Below are positions 1 to 12,339 of a DNA stretch of 64,000 nucleotides, in pieces (within the stretch, counting starts at the first letter, position 1; each line of letters opens with the position of its first letter). This DNA comes from Apostichopus japonicus (Eukaryota; Echinodermata; Holothuroidea; Aspidochirotida; Stichopodidae), in assembly GCF_037975245.1 (NCBI RefSeq), contig NC_092583.1, positions 14,227,764-14,291,763 of the forward strand. Direction: 5' to 3'. The notes under the pieces were generated by a model. It ran no database searches. It was not told the DNA's origin and saw only the letters and a list, made by a program, of their open reading frames with translations. The translations under genes were made by a program, and so were the position numbers.

Positions 1-1508
1 TGTATCATTTAACTCTGACAAATTTTGTCACTCAAAAAGTTTGGCAAAGTTAGTCTTATTGACATGTTATGCCCAGAGCAATTTCACAAATTCTGATTGC
101 AAAAACAGATGTGATTTTGATGATTTTGAAAAGAAATTTCGGACTGCAGCATCTTGATGGCATTGTCAGGTAATTAGATTACAATAGGATACAAACTTTT
201 GATGTAACAAGATATCATTCTACGGTACTCTAAGCTGTTTTATCATTCCAACTTGAGGGGATACTAGACACATGTGTCCAAACTAAAAGACTGACAGAGA
301 AGGAAGGAATATCAATAGGGGAACAGTGCCCTCTCCCCCCCCCCCCGCACCCCCCTTCCCGCACCCCCCCTCCATGCCAACAGCTTTGCCTGATAGTAAT
401 TACAGGCATTTATGGAAATACATCAGTTAAGAGCATACGGAGGAGCAAAATAGAATTATCATTCCAAAGCAATAAAATCTCAAGGTATCAGGTGCGAGGT
501 ACGATATGCATGCATGCGGAATAAATTAATGTTAACATTTTATGTAGCAGTTTTCAGGCTTATGAAACTCAAAATACTTAGATTTTATGTATTTATAAGC
601 TTGCCAAACTATTTTGAATTATCTTTGTAGCTACCAGTGTATTGCATGAATTTTCCTCTTCATGAAATACTTAGATTTTATGTATAACAAGAACCTGCAC
701 AGCATTATTGCATTTCTAGAAACAATTTTGCCTATTTGTGTAGCAGTGTGGGAATTCAACCAAATTAATCCCTGAGGGAGAGACAGTTGCATGGCTTGAA
801 AAAACTAGGTATACTAGAGAAACCTTATCCAAGATTCCATGATTCACTAGAAATTTAATTGGTCATAAATTATGCATATGTGAATAAATTAAAACAGAAG
901 TGATTTTTGGCCATGGATTCTGCTACTCCTTTTATATCTACATTCATAAATTGTGCAGGAGTTTCTCTAAACAGCTTTAGGGCAGTTCCTTTATTTTTTC
1001 TATTTTTTTTTTCTGATAATGATATTGAGGCCTAATGTGTATCTTTAATTATGAGTATCATTTTTACTCAATTAGAAATGGAGGATGGAGTGGGGAGGGC
1101 AATGAATTGGTATAGAGGAACCATAGAGGGGGTATCTAAAAGAGAAGAGAACCATTTTTTCATCATTAAAGAGTATACAGGCTTATTCAGACCATTGCAA
1201 CATGATACCATTTGGTATTTTGATATTGTACAGTAGACTTGAGCAAGTCTGAAAGGATACCATATGATCACATATGTTTAATGATTTTTCTTTATTTATT
1301 CCTTTATTACTTTATTTATAATTTTTTATGAGAAATGAGATTACAGGTGTTGTTGCTGAACTGATGAAATTTCAAATTGGTCACAATTAACACATGAAAA
1401 GGTAAACCAAAGAGAAACATACAGAGTTCACCCAAGAGTGGCAGTATGACATCTTAAATGGATGCACTCACAGCCCTGTGACATATCATTTGATACTCCA
1501 AAACTTAC

Positions 1509-1540
1509 CTGTCTTTGCACAAATCATGCAGTTTCATAAA
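1509..1540 (-). CDS. Possible short internal exon, unidentified minus-strand gene
   Basis: Weak candidate for the next exon after 4462-4522. Read on the minus strand, a TGGCAG acceptor is followed by codons for FMKLHDLCKD and then a strong donor, AG|GTAAGT. The exon would be 32 nt, starting in phase 0 and ending in phase 2, and its phase 0 start agrees with the phase 0 end of the exon at 4462-4522. The acceptor has a poor pyrimidine tract and the piece is very short, so chance is a real possibility. If it is real, the gene continues past the left edge of the window, because no stop codon or poly(A) signal is seen. Confidence 0.25.
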
Positions 1541-2545
1541 CTGCCAGTAACAGTTCAAATTGCACACCCCACTGGTACACTTCTGCCCCCCCCCCTCCCC
1601 GTGCCCACACTTCTCCCCTAACTTTCTCTTCAAGCTGAATCAACAATTCTGAACATTTGTGATAGAGTTTGTTTAATCAGTATGAATCATCTTGGTTTTA
1701 AATGTTTCTGTAGTCTTACTGTATCATTTTCTGGACCACTAGTTGTCTACAAGATGTTCAAGCACTGACTTAGTACAGTATTCCTTCAAATTTTCTATGT
1801 TCTTGTCAAGTTATAAAGCGTTGTTTTTTCCCTAAATTCCACGATATATCCCAACTGGATAAAAGATTTTTTTTAAACTGTTTAGGTCGATTACGAGCAC
1901 CTCTATCAAATACAGTAAGACACACATGTATGATGATTAGTGTTTGATTCTCTTTTTTAATTAGGGAAAAAATATTAACTGCCATAGGATGAAACTCTTT
2001 GAAAAAACAAAAGTCTTGAAAGGACTTTACACAAAACTGTGTTTAAAAAAAAAACACACCTGCAGTCTATCATTGTCAATATAAACTATAAATGTCAAAA
2101 TGATGAAAATCAAAAACTTGCAATAATTTTCTGCCTACCCCCATTTTGACCTCTACTCTTCAATTGTCTTCTTTTTCTATTTTTTTATGTTTTATTATAA
2201 TTTTTCTTTTTCTCTGTAAACAACCTTTCTTAGTTACAAAACTGTGTTTTCTCGATGAAATTTAACCGAGCAGAAAATGAAAGCACCGCTGAGAGAGGTT
2301 CATGCTTGATATAAATCCACGGATGATGAACCTTAGAATTTCAGTCTACTTTTTGGAACCTTTCTTTGACAAAACTGATTCTTAAAAATCAATGACTGCT
2401 TAAGGCATCAGGCTTTGGTCAGTTCAAATCATGAATGGCACCTTATGGTTTCTCTTATTTATTAAGTTTTCTTCAATTATATTTGTTCATATTTGAAGCA
2501 ATTTCACAAATTATAAAACTTACTGGTTTATATATTTACGAGTGA

Positions 2546-2842
2546 CCCACTTACCTCCCTACAAGAAAAGGATACTTATCAGGCTGGAAAAGATCCTTGG
2601 AAGTGCAGAAGTCCTGATAGGAAACTTCTAGAGTATAAATCCAAGGTAATCCGGGCGAATTTCGCGAAAATTTTTCTAACTCCGAAAAACACATTGAGAC
2701 ACTTTGTGGGTAGAAAAATGAAGGAAGGCCATTTGGGCCAGTGAGGGTGTACAGTGTTAAAAGATTACCAGGGCATTCTAGACACGGTAGAATGCGGTGC
2801 ATAGGTTGTGGGGAGACAGGTAAGTGGGGAACGAAGTAAATA
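2546..2842. mobile_element. Dispersed repeat copy 1, terminal inverted repeats
   Basis: A roughly 280-bp segment, nearly identical to 8480-8766 in the same orientation. Its ends form a perfect inverted pair: CCCACTTACCT at 2546-2556 and AGGTAAGTGGG at 2818-2828. The same end motif (CTTACCTG...TCTCCCC or its complement) recurs near 13.47, 13.73, 21.92 and 58.34/58.71 kb. That pattern fits a small non-autonomous DNA transposon family. The minus-strand open frame inside it is repeat sequence, not a gene. No target duplication was established. Confidence 0.6.
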
Positions 2843-2989
2843 GACTGATACCTATAAGTAGCTGGTATTCATTAGGACAGTTTTTGATGTTGTTGGATTT
2901 TTTTTTTTTAGAAAGATTGCTCAGCTAAAGACAGGTAGAATTTATAAAAAATTTGGTATTTGCCAATAAATAGCACAATTCAGAAATGA

Positions 2990-3545
2990 ATGATTATCAA
3001 TCAGAAGGGATAGTACTGCATAGTAGCAGATGTTAGTATACATATTATCAGTCAAAAATGGAAGGGAAATTACTGATAATATCCCTCAGATGTTAGACTA
3101 TTTATTTATTATCATTCAGATACATATGAAAGGGATATCATTGATAATGTTATAAATATCTGAGACTAACACAGTTAGACACTTATGAAAGGAATATATC
3201 ACTGGTTAATATATGGATGTTGTTCATATCAGACAGAAGTTTACAAAATTTACATCACTGACAGCATCCAATATCACAGATTATCAACCTGAAACCCATG
3301 AAAGGGATATACCTGACAGTATCTATGTTATCAATTATCCAGTCAGGCAATTACGAACAGGATATTACTGACAAAATCTGATATTACAGATGTACAATGA
3401 GACTCTCATGAAAAGAATGTCCCTGACAGAACGATATTATTATCAATCGCACAATTGTGAAAGGGATATCACTGATAGTATTGATGAATTATCATTGATT
3501 ATTAATCTAATGAAATTTAAGAATTACAAAAGGGATATAAAAAGT
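2990..3545. repeat. Degenerate minisatellite, about 60-70 bp period
   Basis: A loose unit of the type ATGAAAGGGATATCACTGATA, with ATTATCA/TTATCAAT blocks between, recurs about eight or nine times with many substitutions and small indels. Clear examples lie near 3125, 3187, 3298, 3415 and 3460. No coding potential is seen. Confidence 0.55.
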
Positions 3546-3724
3546 CAACTTATGCAGTGATGGAAATAAGTTTCTCTTTACCATCACCACAGTTGCTTTT
3601 TCAGCTCCCTCAGAAAATGCTTTTATTCAACTACTATCCTGGCATTGACAGTATTGATTTTTACGGCACAACATGTCAAACTAAGAACAAAATTTATCCA
3701 CCTCCTCAGCTTAGAAACAAATCC

Positions 3725-3744
3725 GGGGGGGGGGGGGGGGGGGG
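3725..3744 (+). repeat. Uninterrupted run of 20 G
   Basis: A pure guanine homopolymer of 20 bases. Many other G or C runs of about 10-16 bases are scattered through the window. Length calls in such runs are error-prone in sequencing. Confidence 0.9.
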
Positions 3745-4178
3745 CAACTGACAAAATATGCCATTCAGTGAAATGACATATGATTAAACTACTTACATCG
3801 CAGTTTTTGAAGTATAAGTATGTATAGGAGAATACCACAGAAGTGGCAGAAGAATTTTGGAAAAGAGAAATTGAGATCTTTAAGGCAGATTGATGGCTTA
3901 GTTAAATCAGAATCCATGCACAGATGTCTACATAACACTTGCAATATCAAAGGAAAATGTGTTCAACATTCCAAATATGTATAGCTGAAAATAAAAGTTG
4001 ATAAACTCAAGCAAAATTAAAGGAACTTTACTTGACATGTTTCATACAAAACTTGACTCTATACTGTTGATACTTCTTGAGCCCCCAGAAAATCAAGTTT
4101 GTTTCCTATTTACTCCCACAAGTAAAAACCTTTAGGATACATTAATTGAGAATCAGTATAAATGTTGGTAAATATTAG

Positions 4179-4402
4179 TGGAGTGTTAGCTCAGTGGTTA
4201 ACACCGGTGCCTTTCAACCATAAGGTCCTCGGTTCGAGTCACTCCCAGATTAACGTATGTCGTCCAGTTACAGAGTTGTTGACAATTAACAATTCATAAT
4301 CATGGACGTTAAATATGAATGTAAGAGTCGGACTTCGGTCGGCTTGCGGCTTTGATAAGCCAATGAGTCTTCTTCGCGAGTTCCTGCTTGCAGGAGGATC
4401 TA
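4179..4402 (+). mobile_element. tRNA-derived SINE, family A copy 1
   Basis: The 5' part carries RNA polymerase III promoter boxes: an A-box-like TAGCTCAGTGG at 4187-4197 and a B-box GGTTCGAGTCA at 4231-4241. After it comes a roughly 150-bp body containing TATGTCGTCCAGTTACAGAG and ending in CTTGCAGGAGGATCTA. A second copy in the same orientation lies at 59430-59652. The two match over their whole length with scattered differences, which fits an old SINE rather than a working tRNA gene: the body is not tRNA and no proper acceptor-stem closure was seen. Confidence 0.75.
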
Positions 4403-4461
4403 ATATACATACAAATATATTTCAATAATGTAGCAAATATTTTTGATTTTAGTTTGATTAC

Positions 4462-4522
4462 CTCCTCCTTTGATCTCTTCTTCTTTTTGTCTTTCTTCCC
4501 ATCTTTCTTGTCATCTTTTTTC
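4462..4522 (-). CDS. Lysine-rich internal exon, unidentified minus-strand gene
   Basis: On the minus strand a strong acceptor (TTGTTTTTTTTCAG) opens a 61-nt exon that ends at GAG|GTAATC. It encodes KKDDKKDGKKDKKKKRSKEE, a highly basic, charged stretch that could be a nuclear-localisation or nucleic-acid-binding linker; that role is inference only. The exon starts in phase 2 and ends in phase 0. Its start phase agrees with the end of the exon at 9688-9856, where AG|G would give arginine. Low-complexity composition makes a chance open frame possible, but the paired splice signals are good. I do not recognise the gene. Confidence 0.45.
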
Positions 4523-5139
4523 CTGAAAAAAAACAACAATAACAACATTAATGACTTTCCAAGTAGAAGACCCAAAAAATGGGCCTCTCGAAGTTTGCAA
4601 CAACAGTTGTAAATAGTCCTTCAGACCAAAAAGACTCTGCAATTAGTTGTAGAAGATATTTGTGGAGTTGTTGCACCTTTTCTTGGGTTTCTTCACATGA
4701 CACATTCGCATCCCCTTCCCCTGAAAAAACTAGCTTAAAATATGGTACGCCAGCCCCTGCTGTATATAGAAATGAACTAACCACCTAGGCCCTGTCCCCT
4801 CACCCCCTCCCCATCCCCCACTTGCCTTTCCACTCAGAATGGTTGAATGGAATCAAAGAAGTATTATCAGCTCCTGTCAAAATTGAATTGGTTAAATTTC
4901 AACGTTGCTTCATTTCATATTCTCTAACAGGTTTAAACCTATAAGAGATGCATACCCCAATAATAATTGACAGGAAGACACAAAAAAAAAAAACATCTGT
5001 CATTATTGAAATGTTTGAATCATTTTTGACAACAACATGAATATACCGAGATCTTTTACTGTCAATGGAACGATGTTTGAGGTTCAAAAAGGTATTAAAA
5101 ATAAACCCATCACAAATGATCACATCTGGGGGATTACTT

Positions 5140-6690
5140 AAAGCTGTACTTTAAATTGATATCCATTATAAGAATAGAATACATCCATTATTTCTCATCA
5201 CAAAATAAATTTTCACTTGTCAAAATAGCTAGGCTTAGTGTCTACAAGCAGTATGATAGATAATATAATATAACATGGATGGTTCAATGGACTAATCGAT
5301 ATGCTGATTTGATAAAGAAAATATTTTTAAAAAAAACTTCAAATTGATTCCCATCATATTTGGTATTAAAGCTGATGTTACAAATCATTGTTCTTAATGA
5401 AGAGACATAGACATAAGGGCAGATTTAAGGGGCAGAAAAAGTATGAAAAATGTGCGACACCAATTCCTTACAGATTCAGCTATTGGTTTAATGTGTTATG
5501 TCTTGTTTTGTTTTACCAGTTATGTTATGTTTGTACCAATTCATTCGATGGAGAGTGCAATTTGTATTTAAGAGATTAGTTAAGGAAGATAGATGAAGAA
5601 AGTGTCTCTGTAGACTGGTAAGAGAGGAGCAAAGTCAATTCTGTAATGTTAAACTTCTGTGGTTAACAGTGACAGAAGATATCTTTCATAATTTGTACTT
5701 TTACAGAGAATGTGCTTACAACCCTCAAGGTATTCATTCACAGCAGATGCCATACAGAGATGCACTCTCAATAGAGGGCGCACTGCCAGAATATATCTCT
5801 CAGAAACCTTACTTTTTGGCATTAATTTCATAATTTCAGTAGGCTCAGACCAGAGTTATGGTAAATGTACTGTGTACAATTAGCAGCTAGCATTGTAATT
5901 AATATGAAAAATTGGAATAAGTGAAATTTAGTAATTCAGCACATTTAGTAGAGAACATTGGTATCAAAACTGGGTCATTTCCCTGTAGGGTGAGGAAATC
6001 ATCTTGTCCAAGGACTAAAGTAAGCAGTCCATTGAACTTACTTTATATTTATTGACACAAAAAGATGAAAGAAAAACACAAAAACAGTCATGATTACTTT
6101 TTGTCGTTTTCCTCTCTCTCTTATTCTTTTTCTATCTCTCTCAATTTTTTCTTCGTCTTTTTAACATAATTCTTGTTAATGAAAATGCTACTTATAAGTG
6201 ATGGGTTTGTTATTCTGTGGCAAGTTAATAAAAAAATTGCAAAGCTAGTTTGCCACTACATCTGTGGCAATTCCAAGGACTTCTTTTGAAGTTCCTTGCA
6301 CAGTCAAGGAAGCAACTCCAAAACAGGAATTATTTCAGTCAATTTCTTTGGACAACGAAAATCTTGAATCGACAAACCTACTGCTTTCATTACAGAATAA
6401 AGTGACAAAGCGCAGTGTTTTTTCCGCCCTTGCTGAAGGGAGAAAAAAACCTGGCCTTCACCTTTTGTGCAGTACAAAGTGAAAGAGCTTCTCTGAAATT
6501 TTTCTTTTCCTTTTTTTTTGTCTCTAACATTTACTTTATTTACTACTGGGAAACAAACCAAGGTTTACAAATTACCAGTGGGACAGTCTACATGGCAGAG
6601 TTTAGATATTGCACTGACTTCTAATAGATGCTTTACATACTGTGTACTCATCAAGAATGTCAAATGTTTGCCTTTTGTTGCATTTCTTTA
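5140..6690. other. Non-coding stretch, nothing recognised
   Basis: AT-rich sequence, probably intronic to the minus-strand gene. At 5616-5636 there is a short match to the dispersed-repeat end motif (CTGGTAAGAGAGGAGCAAAG). Open frames here are short and lack splice or domain support. Confidence 0.5.
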
Positions 6691-6695
6691 GCCAA

Positions 6696-6755
<60 letters not shown>

Positions 6756-6756
6756 G

Positions 6757-6798
<42 letters not shown>

Positions 6799-6800
6799 TG

Positions 6801-6850
<50 letters not shown>

Positions 6851-6869
6851 CATACATATATCTATATAA
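6696..6869. repeat. TA microsatellite with GTATGTATG interruptions
   Basis: About 170 bp of (TA)n broken by TGTATG and TACATACA blocks. All the tyrosine/isoleucine-rich open frames across it on both strands are artefacts of the repeat. Confidence 0.95.
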
Positions 6870-8479
6870 CCGTAGCCCCACAGTTAGAAAACATGTACCC
6901 ATTTCACAATTTAACCCTATTACTGAAGCAAACTCATTTATGATCTGTAAACTAATCAAGTTAGCAAGGCACTGCAGCTGAGCTCCATAAGCTTGGTGCG
7001 TGTTCTAAAAACTCATGGCGCCATTCTCACAACTTGCAAGGTTTTATTACACTGTTGTAAAGTGTACACATATTGATACAACACAGAGACCACGCTGGCA
7101 ATAGATTTTTGCACAACCCTCGCGATTTGCTTGGACAGCAATACGATCCTTTCAGAGTAAGCTTGACCGAAGGGTGAACTTACAGGAAGGGATTGAGGCA
7201 AAGGGATTGCTGATCAATGATGAATAGAAGATGCCGAAGCTAATAGATTTTAGTCAAAAACAGTGCAATCAACATACACTCAAATGGACAAGCTGTTGAA
7301 TATTCATGTAACTCTTAGATATGCTTTTTTTACAGAGTACTATTAGAGCACCTTGGTGTAATCAGTAAGCTGTTAGAGTAGCAGCTCCCTGGTGTAATAT
7401 AGTCAATATTGGTTGCTAATTGTAATAATACATATAATACAGATGTTCACTTTCAAACCTATTGTTTCGTAAACTGTTATTAACATGTAAATGCCGCCCT
7501 CTATTCTTTCTCCTTCTTTATATACCACTTTGAGACTGCATAACCATTTAGGAGCATTGTTGATAACAATCTTTCAGTTTTTAGATAATATTTCCAACTG
7601 ATTCTTCTAAAAGCCTGTAATAACATCTAAGGTGGCATATCATCAGTGCCAACTGGAGAATAAAACCTGGTCAAGTCACCTGTTGTTAATGGAGTCATAA
7701 ATTACTCTTTTTCTCTCCGTCACATTTGATGGAGCTTGTGCAGACCAGAGAAAAGTTCCGCTCAGGCATATGATCCTTAATGGATGTCTCTATTTATTTT
7801 CTCTAGTTTCATGGTTCCCTTTCAATTAAAAGACAAAACCTGAGATGATTTACGAGCTTGTAAAAAGCGATACAGAATCATTAAGGTGGCTGACTGCATG
7901 AGAGACAGCTCAAACTAAGTATTAAATACCGTCACAGAGTAACAGTATGCTTAGGTTTGTATGGGGGAATATATATGTAGTCAACGAGCCAGCAAGGGTA
8001 ATATACATCATTTTGCGTCATAATGCTCCCTTGAGATAAAATTAGCAATAATAGAAGACATAGATCCACCATGATAAGTTAATTGGTTTAAAATCAAATC
8101 ACTCCCGGGCAAAATAGGCCACAGAGAGCTATGTGCCAATGAACGGAAAAGGTAAACAGTTGCGTGTTTGATACTTTGAATTTAGAAGCCATAATTCTGA
8201 CGTTATTCATTTATAAAGAATTCCATATATTGCAGTTATAAACTCCCACCGGATTACCTGATTTGTTGATTTCTAACATTCATGAAAAATGCCGTCATTT
8301 AGAAAAGCTGAAACACATGTACATACGAAAATACATGCCTATCCGCGTAAACAAGGCGGTATAGGCAACGAACGAAGTAGTCTCGCAGAGCTACTACCTG
8401 TTACCCTAAAAACGTTACGTAAGAAAAAACAAACGCATGGGCGAGAGTGTACACTAAAAACAGCCCCCAAAAACACCCT

Positions 8480-8766
8480 TCCCTACAAGAAAAGGATACT
8501 TATCAGGCTGGAAAAGATCCTTGGAAGTGCAGAAGTCCTGATAGGAAACTTCTAGAGTATAAATCCAAGGTATTCCGGGCGAATTTCGCGAAAATTTTCC
8601 TAACTCCAAAAAACACAGTGAGACACTTTGTGGGTAGAAAAATGAAGGAAGGCCATTAGGGCCAGTGAGGGTGTACAGTGTTAAAAGTTTACCAGGGCAT
8701 TCTAGACACGGTAGAATGTGGTGCATAGGTTGTGGGGAGACAGGTAAGTGGGGAACAAAGTAAATT
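8480..8766. mobile_element. Dispersed repeat copy 2
   Basis: Near-identical to 2556-2842, from CCCTACAAGAAAAGG to GGGGAACAAAGTAAAT. It keeps the right-hand AGGTAAGTGGG end, but the matching left inverted end is missing; an unrelated ACACCCTT sits there instead. This copy is therefore 5'-truncated or was inserted with loss. The minus-strand open frame inside it is a repeat artefact. Confidence 0.6.
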
Positions 8767-9687
8767 TACCTGATTTGTTGATTTCTAATGCCGTCATTTT
8801 GTAACTTAAATTTTGGTCATATAAAAGTAGTGATCTTTAATTAGCATGGAAATGATTGAAGATTGATGAAACTGTAAGTTTCAGGAGATTGATATTGTGT
8901 TCATTTGTACAATGTTTTGGCTGAAGTCAAGCTATTCTCCTACTTATTGTTGTCTGTGTTCGATTTTGGCCCTCCTGCATGCTTCCATCTGTTGAAAGAA
9001 TCTGTCTTTGTATGCCTACTCTTTAAGTTGATGCTCAGTTTATCCCAGTAATTGGTTTGCCTGATTTTTTGCCACATTCTCAATGGGAATCTACACCTAC
9101 ACAACTTGTTCGTTTGAAGTTTTATCAAGGGACTCTAGAGACAACACATGCCATAAATATTACAGTATAGTACTGGTGCACTGTTTAAGCATTCAAAAGA
9201 TATGTAACATAAACGCACACAATACATAGTTTCTGGTATTTTAAGTATCTGGACCTTTGTGACCTATGACATGGGAAGAACAAATGAATAGCTGGTTGTA
9301 ACAAAGTACACATGAATATATAGATATTCAATACAATCATCACTATTGAAAACAAACATTTCTGAAGTTGCTTTAAGTACCTACACAAACAAAACCAAGT
9401 GTGGTAAATCCATCCCACTCCCCTCCCCCAACCTACAAACTCCTCTCCCACCTCCAACCCCCTCCCCTCCCTCCAAAATGCTGCTTCAGCTCAATATTCA
9501 CTGATAGTTAACAAAAGTTTCAACCACATTTTCTAGCATATATCTACTGCATGTTTCTGGCTTCTGACAACAACACTGTACAAGCTACTGTACAATAGAT
9601 GCTACACTGAGCTCGCCATCACTAGGAAGTTTACAACCATCTTCATGAGGCCTCCATATTTTTCTTTTCAAAGTTGTCCCCTCACAC

Positions 9688-9856
9688 CTGTTAAAGGATG
9701 TCACCTTCCACTGTAGAGAATCAAACCAAAACAAAGTGGTAGCCCATGCAAACCCCACAAACTCTGCTTGTTTCTTTACTGGTAGAGAGATTGAATAAAA
9801 CTTGACCTCATCAATTAAAACTTGGCAGGGTGGGTAAGACAAACTGCTGGTTACTC
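9688..9856 (-). CDS. Internal exon, unidentified minus-strand gene
   Basis: A 169-nt exon on the minus strand. The acceptor is ATATTTTCTCTGTCAG, with a good pyrimidine tract. The donor is AACAG|GTGTGAG. The frame runs without stops and encodes a hydrophobic, aromatic-rich stretch including PPCQVLIDEVKFYSISLP and FAWATTLFWFDSLQWKV, which looks like beta-strand sequence. I considered an LDL-receptor YWTD propeller blade, but the YWTD signature is absent, so I assign no family. The start phase 1 fits the end of exon 24871-24913 and the end phase 2 fits exon 4462-4522. The intron upstream would be about 15 kb and is full of repeats. Confidence 0.5.
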
Positions 9857-9859
9857 CTG

Positions 9860-11200
9860 ACAGAGAAAATATTCATTTCCCTGCCACCAGCAGAGAAGTC
9901 CTGCCTGAACAGCAAACCTGTGAAAAATGTATAGGAACATGGTCAACCACTTACTGCAGTATACATGTATGTAGTGCTATACATAATGTAATTTTGTAAG
10001 TGTCATGACTGCAATAGTATAGGATATAGAGTGCTTTTTGGTTCATGTTAAAGGTCATTTCAGGTCAGCAGAGGTATCCTGCTCAGTCATTTTTGGTTCT
10101 GGTTTTGTTCAGATAGCTTGCATCATAAAAAAGCATGATGTATTGGAAGTTTTGGGACATCTTAGTTGAAATTCTGAGATAAGAACCAAAAGCAATAAGC
10201 AAAAAGTTGAAATTTTGATATGAAAAGTTGAAATATCAAGATCATAAATTCACAATTTCTCGAAAAAGTACGTTCCCCACACTAATGGTCAATAGTTCAA
10301 CAAGTGGAAACTTTATAATATCCAGTTTTAATGGTGAGAGGTCATCTGAAATCAAGAAATGTTAGTTTGTGAAAAACTACAGAAAAGCAGATTTGCAATT
10401 TTCACAGTGTATATTGATCAAAACTTTACACTATAAATGAAATTCAGCTATTGAAAGTTATACATAGTATAACCATTACCTCACCTCATCACATCCCCTC
10501 CCCCTATCCTTTAGAAGCTAAATTTTAACATCTCTGCCAAATAATTTCAAATATTTAGTGATGCTTTTTTGTACCATTTAATAAATACAAGAAAATACTC
10601 AAAAAACAAATACCTCTGATATGTTAGAAATATTGCTTGGCAGCAAAACTCCATTAACCGTTTTAGCATATGGGTCACACCGTGTTCAAGTACTTTTAAT
10701 AAATGTAAAAGTCAGAGAAAAACTACTGCATATATGCAGATCTGAACTACATTACATGTCCACGCTTACAGTGGCGGAGGGACAAGACATGTTGTACGAG
10801 AAAGAGAGAGAGAGAGAGAGCATTTTAAATTCAGCTTGAATAAAGAGTTCTAAATAAAGGTCTCCAGAATCACTTTCCATTAAATTCAGTAGGCTGTGAT
10901 TAAACCTGGGAGGATATACATAAGACTGGTAAGAAAATTCAAAGTGATGTCCTGGCATTCTTGGTTTGATGTACGTACGCTGAGGGCCCCTGAACTGACA
11001 ACAACCTGTGTTATACTGTAGTAGCTGAGTACTGGCATTAACATCCCATCATTCTATCAAACACTTAAATTTGACATTAGATCTGACAGGTAGGATTTGT
11101 ACAGTGTTGGTGCTGTAGTATATCGCTGTGAGTGAAAAGCCTGCAGTTATAGTGGTGCAATACATAAGCAATAGCTAATAACGTTTAGTCTAGCGAATGC
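9860..11200. other. Non-coding stretch
   Basis: Probably intronic. A short AG microsatellite lies at about 10801-10820. A minus-strand open stretch ending at a possible donor near 10614 was examined and not accepted, because no acceptor exists downstream of its in-frame stop. Confidence 0.45.
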
Positions 11201-11269
11201 TATAAACTATGAACCGGGCGACTGCTACGGTCTTGCTAGACTTACAGGATGACTTGGGATCTTTTACAA

Positions 11270-12330
11270 CTAACACTTGTATGATGATGTATCATAGTGA
11301 TATAGCAGCAGGGAAGGGTTGCAATGTGCAAATACCCTTATTCCCATCTCCTCTACCCTACCACACTCTACCCTACCGCATTCTACCCTACAACACTCTA
11401 CCCTTTAGGGTGGGAAGGGGAGGGGGATCATAGCGAACATTTGAATGATGATGTCTCATAGTGATATAGCAGCAGGGAAGGGTTGCAATGTGCAAATACC
11501 CTTATACCAATCTCCTCTACCCATACAACACTCTATCCTACCACATTCTACCCTACCACACTCTACCCTTTAGGGTGGGAAGGGGAGGGGGATCATAGCG
11601 AACACTTGGATGATGATGTCTCATAGTGATATAGCAGCAGGGAAGGGTTGCAATGTGCAAACACCCTTATACCAATCTCCTCTACCCTACCACACTCTAC
11701 CCTACCACACTCTACCCTACAACACTCTACCCTTTAGGGTGGGAAGGGGAGGGGGATCATAGCGAACACTTGAATGATGATGTCTCATAGTGATATAGCA
11801 GCAGGGAAGGGTTGCAATGTGCAAATACCCTTATACCCAACTCCTCTACACAACCACACTCTACCCTACCACACTCTACACTTTAGGGTGGGAAGGGGAG
11901 GGGGATTATAGGGAACACTTGGATGATGATGTTTCACAGTGATATAGCAGAAGGGAAGGGTTGTAACTGGAAATATCCTGATTAATTATCTCCTCTATCC
12001 TACCACCACACTCTACCCTTTAGGATGGGTGGAGGGGGGTAGGGGGAGAGGGGGGAGGATCATAGTGAACACTTGAATGAGGATTTTCCAAACTGATACA
12101 GCAGAAAGGAAGGGTTTTAGCTTCAAAATATCCTGATTCATATCTCCTCTATCCTACCACACTCTACCCTTTAGGGTGTGGGGGGGGGGGTCAAAGTGAA
12201 CACTTGCATGATAATTTCCACAGTGATCGATACAATAGGAAGGTTTCTAATTTCACATATCCTGATTCCCATCTCCTCTATCCTACCACACTCTTCCCTT
12301 TAGGGGATGGGGGGGGGGGTGGATGGTGAC
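11270..12330. repeat. Minisatellite, about 160-bp unit, seven decaying copies
   Basis: Units begin with ATGATGATGTCTCATAGTGA near 11281, 11443, 11608, 11774, 11922, 12070 and 12205. Each contains a variable inner array of CCCTACCACACTCTA and then the palindromic ACCCTTTAGGGT and a G-rich tail. The first four copies are very similar. The later ones decay and shorten, and their G tracts lengthen. Confidence 0.85.
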
Positions 12331-12339
12331 AAAACACAA

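Noticed and set aside
2551-2802. 83-codon minus-strand frame, also present at 8454-8726
   Set aside because: Both are inside copies of a dispersed repeat and the frame differs by substitutions without sign of selection.
4187-4245. tRNA gene
   Set aside because: A and B boxes are present but the sequence continues into a SINE body shared with a second copy and lacks a convincing cloverleaf.
6602-6981. Several open frames of Tyr/Ile repeats on both strands
   Set aside because: They are translations of the TA microsatellite.
9688-9856. LDL-receptor YWTD propeller repeat
   Set aside because: Only a loose LFWFDS match; the conserved YWTD and glycine pattern is absent.
10615-10690. Minus-strand exon ending GTLLPSNISNISE-like at a GAG|GTATTT donor
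   Set aside because: An in-frame TGA precedes it and there is no AG acceptor between the stop and the open stretch; phase does not fit the next exon.
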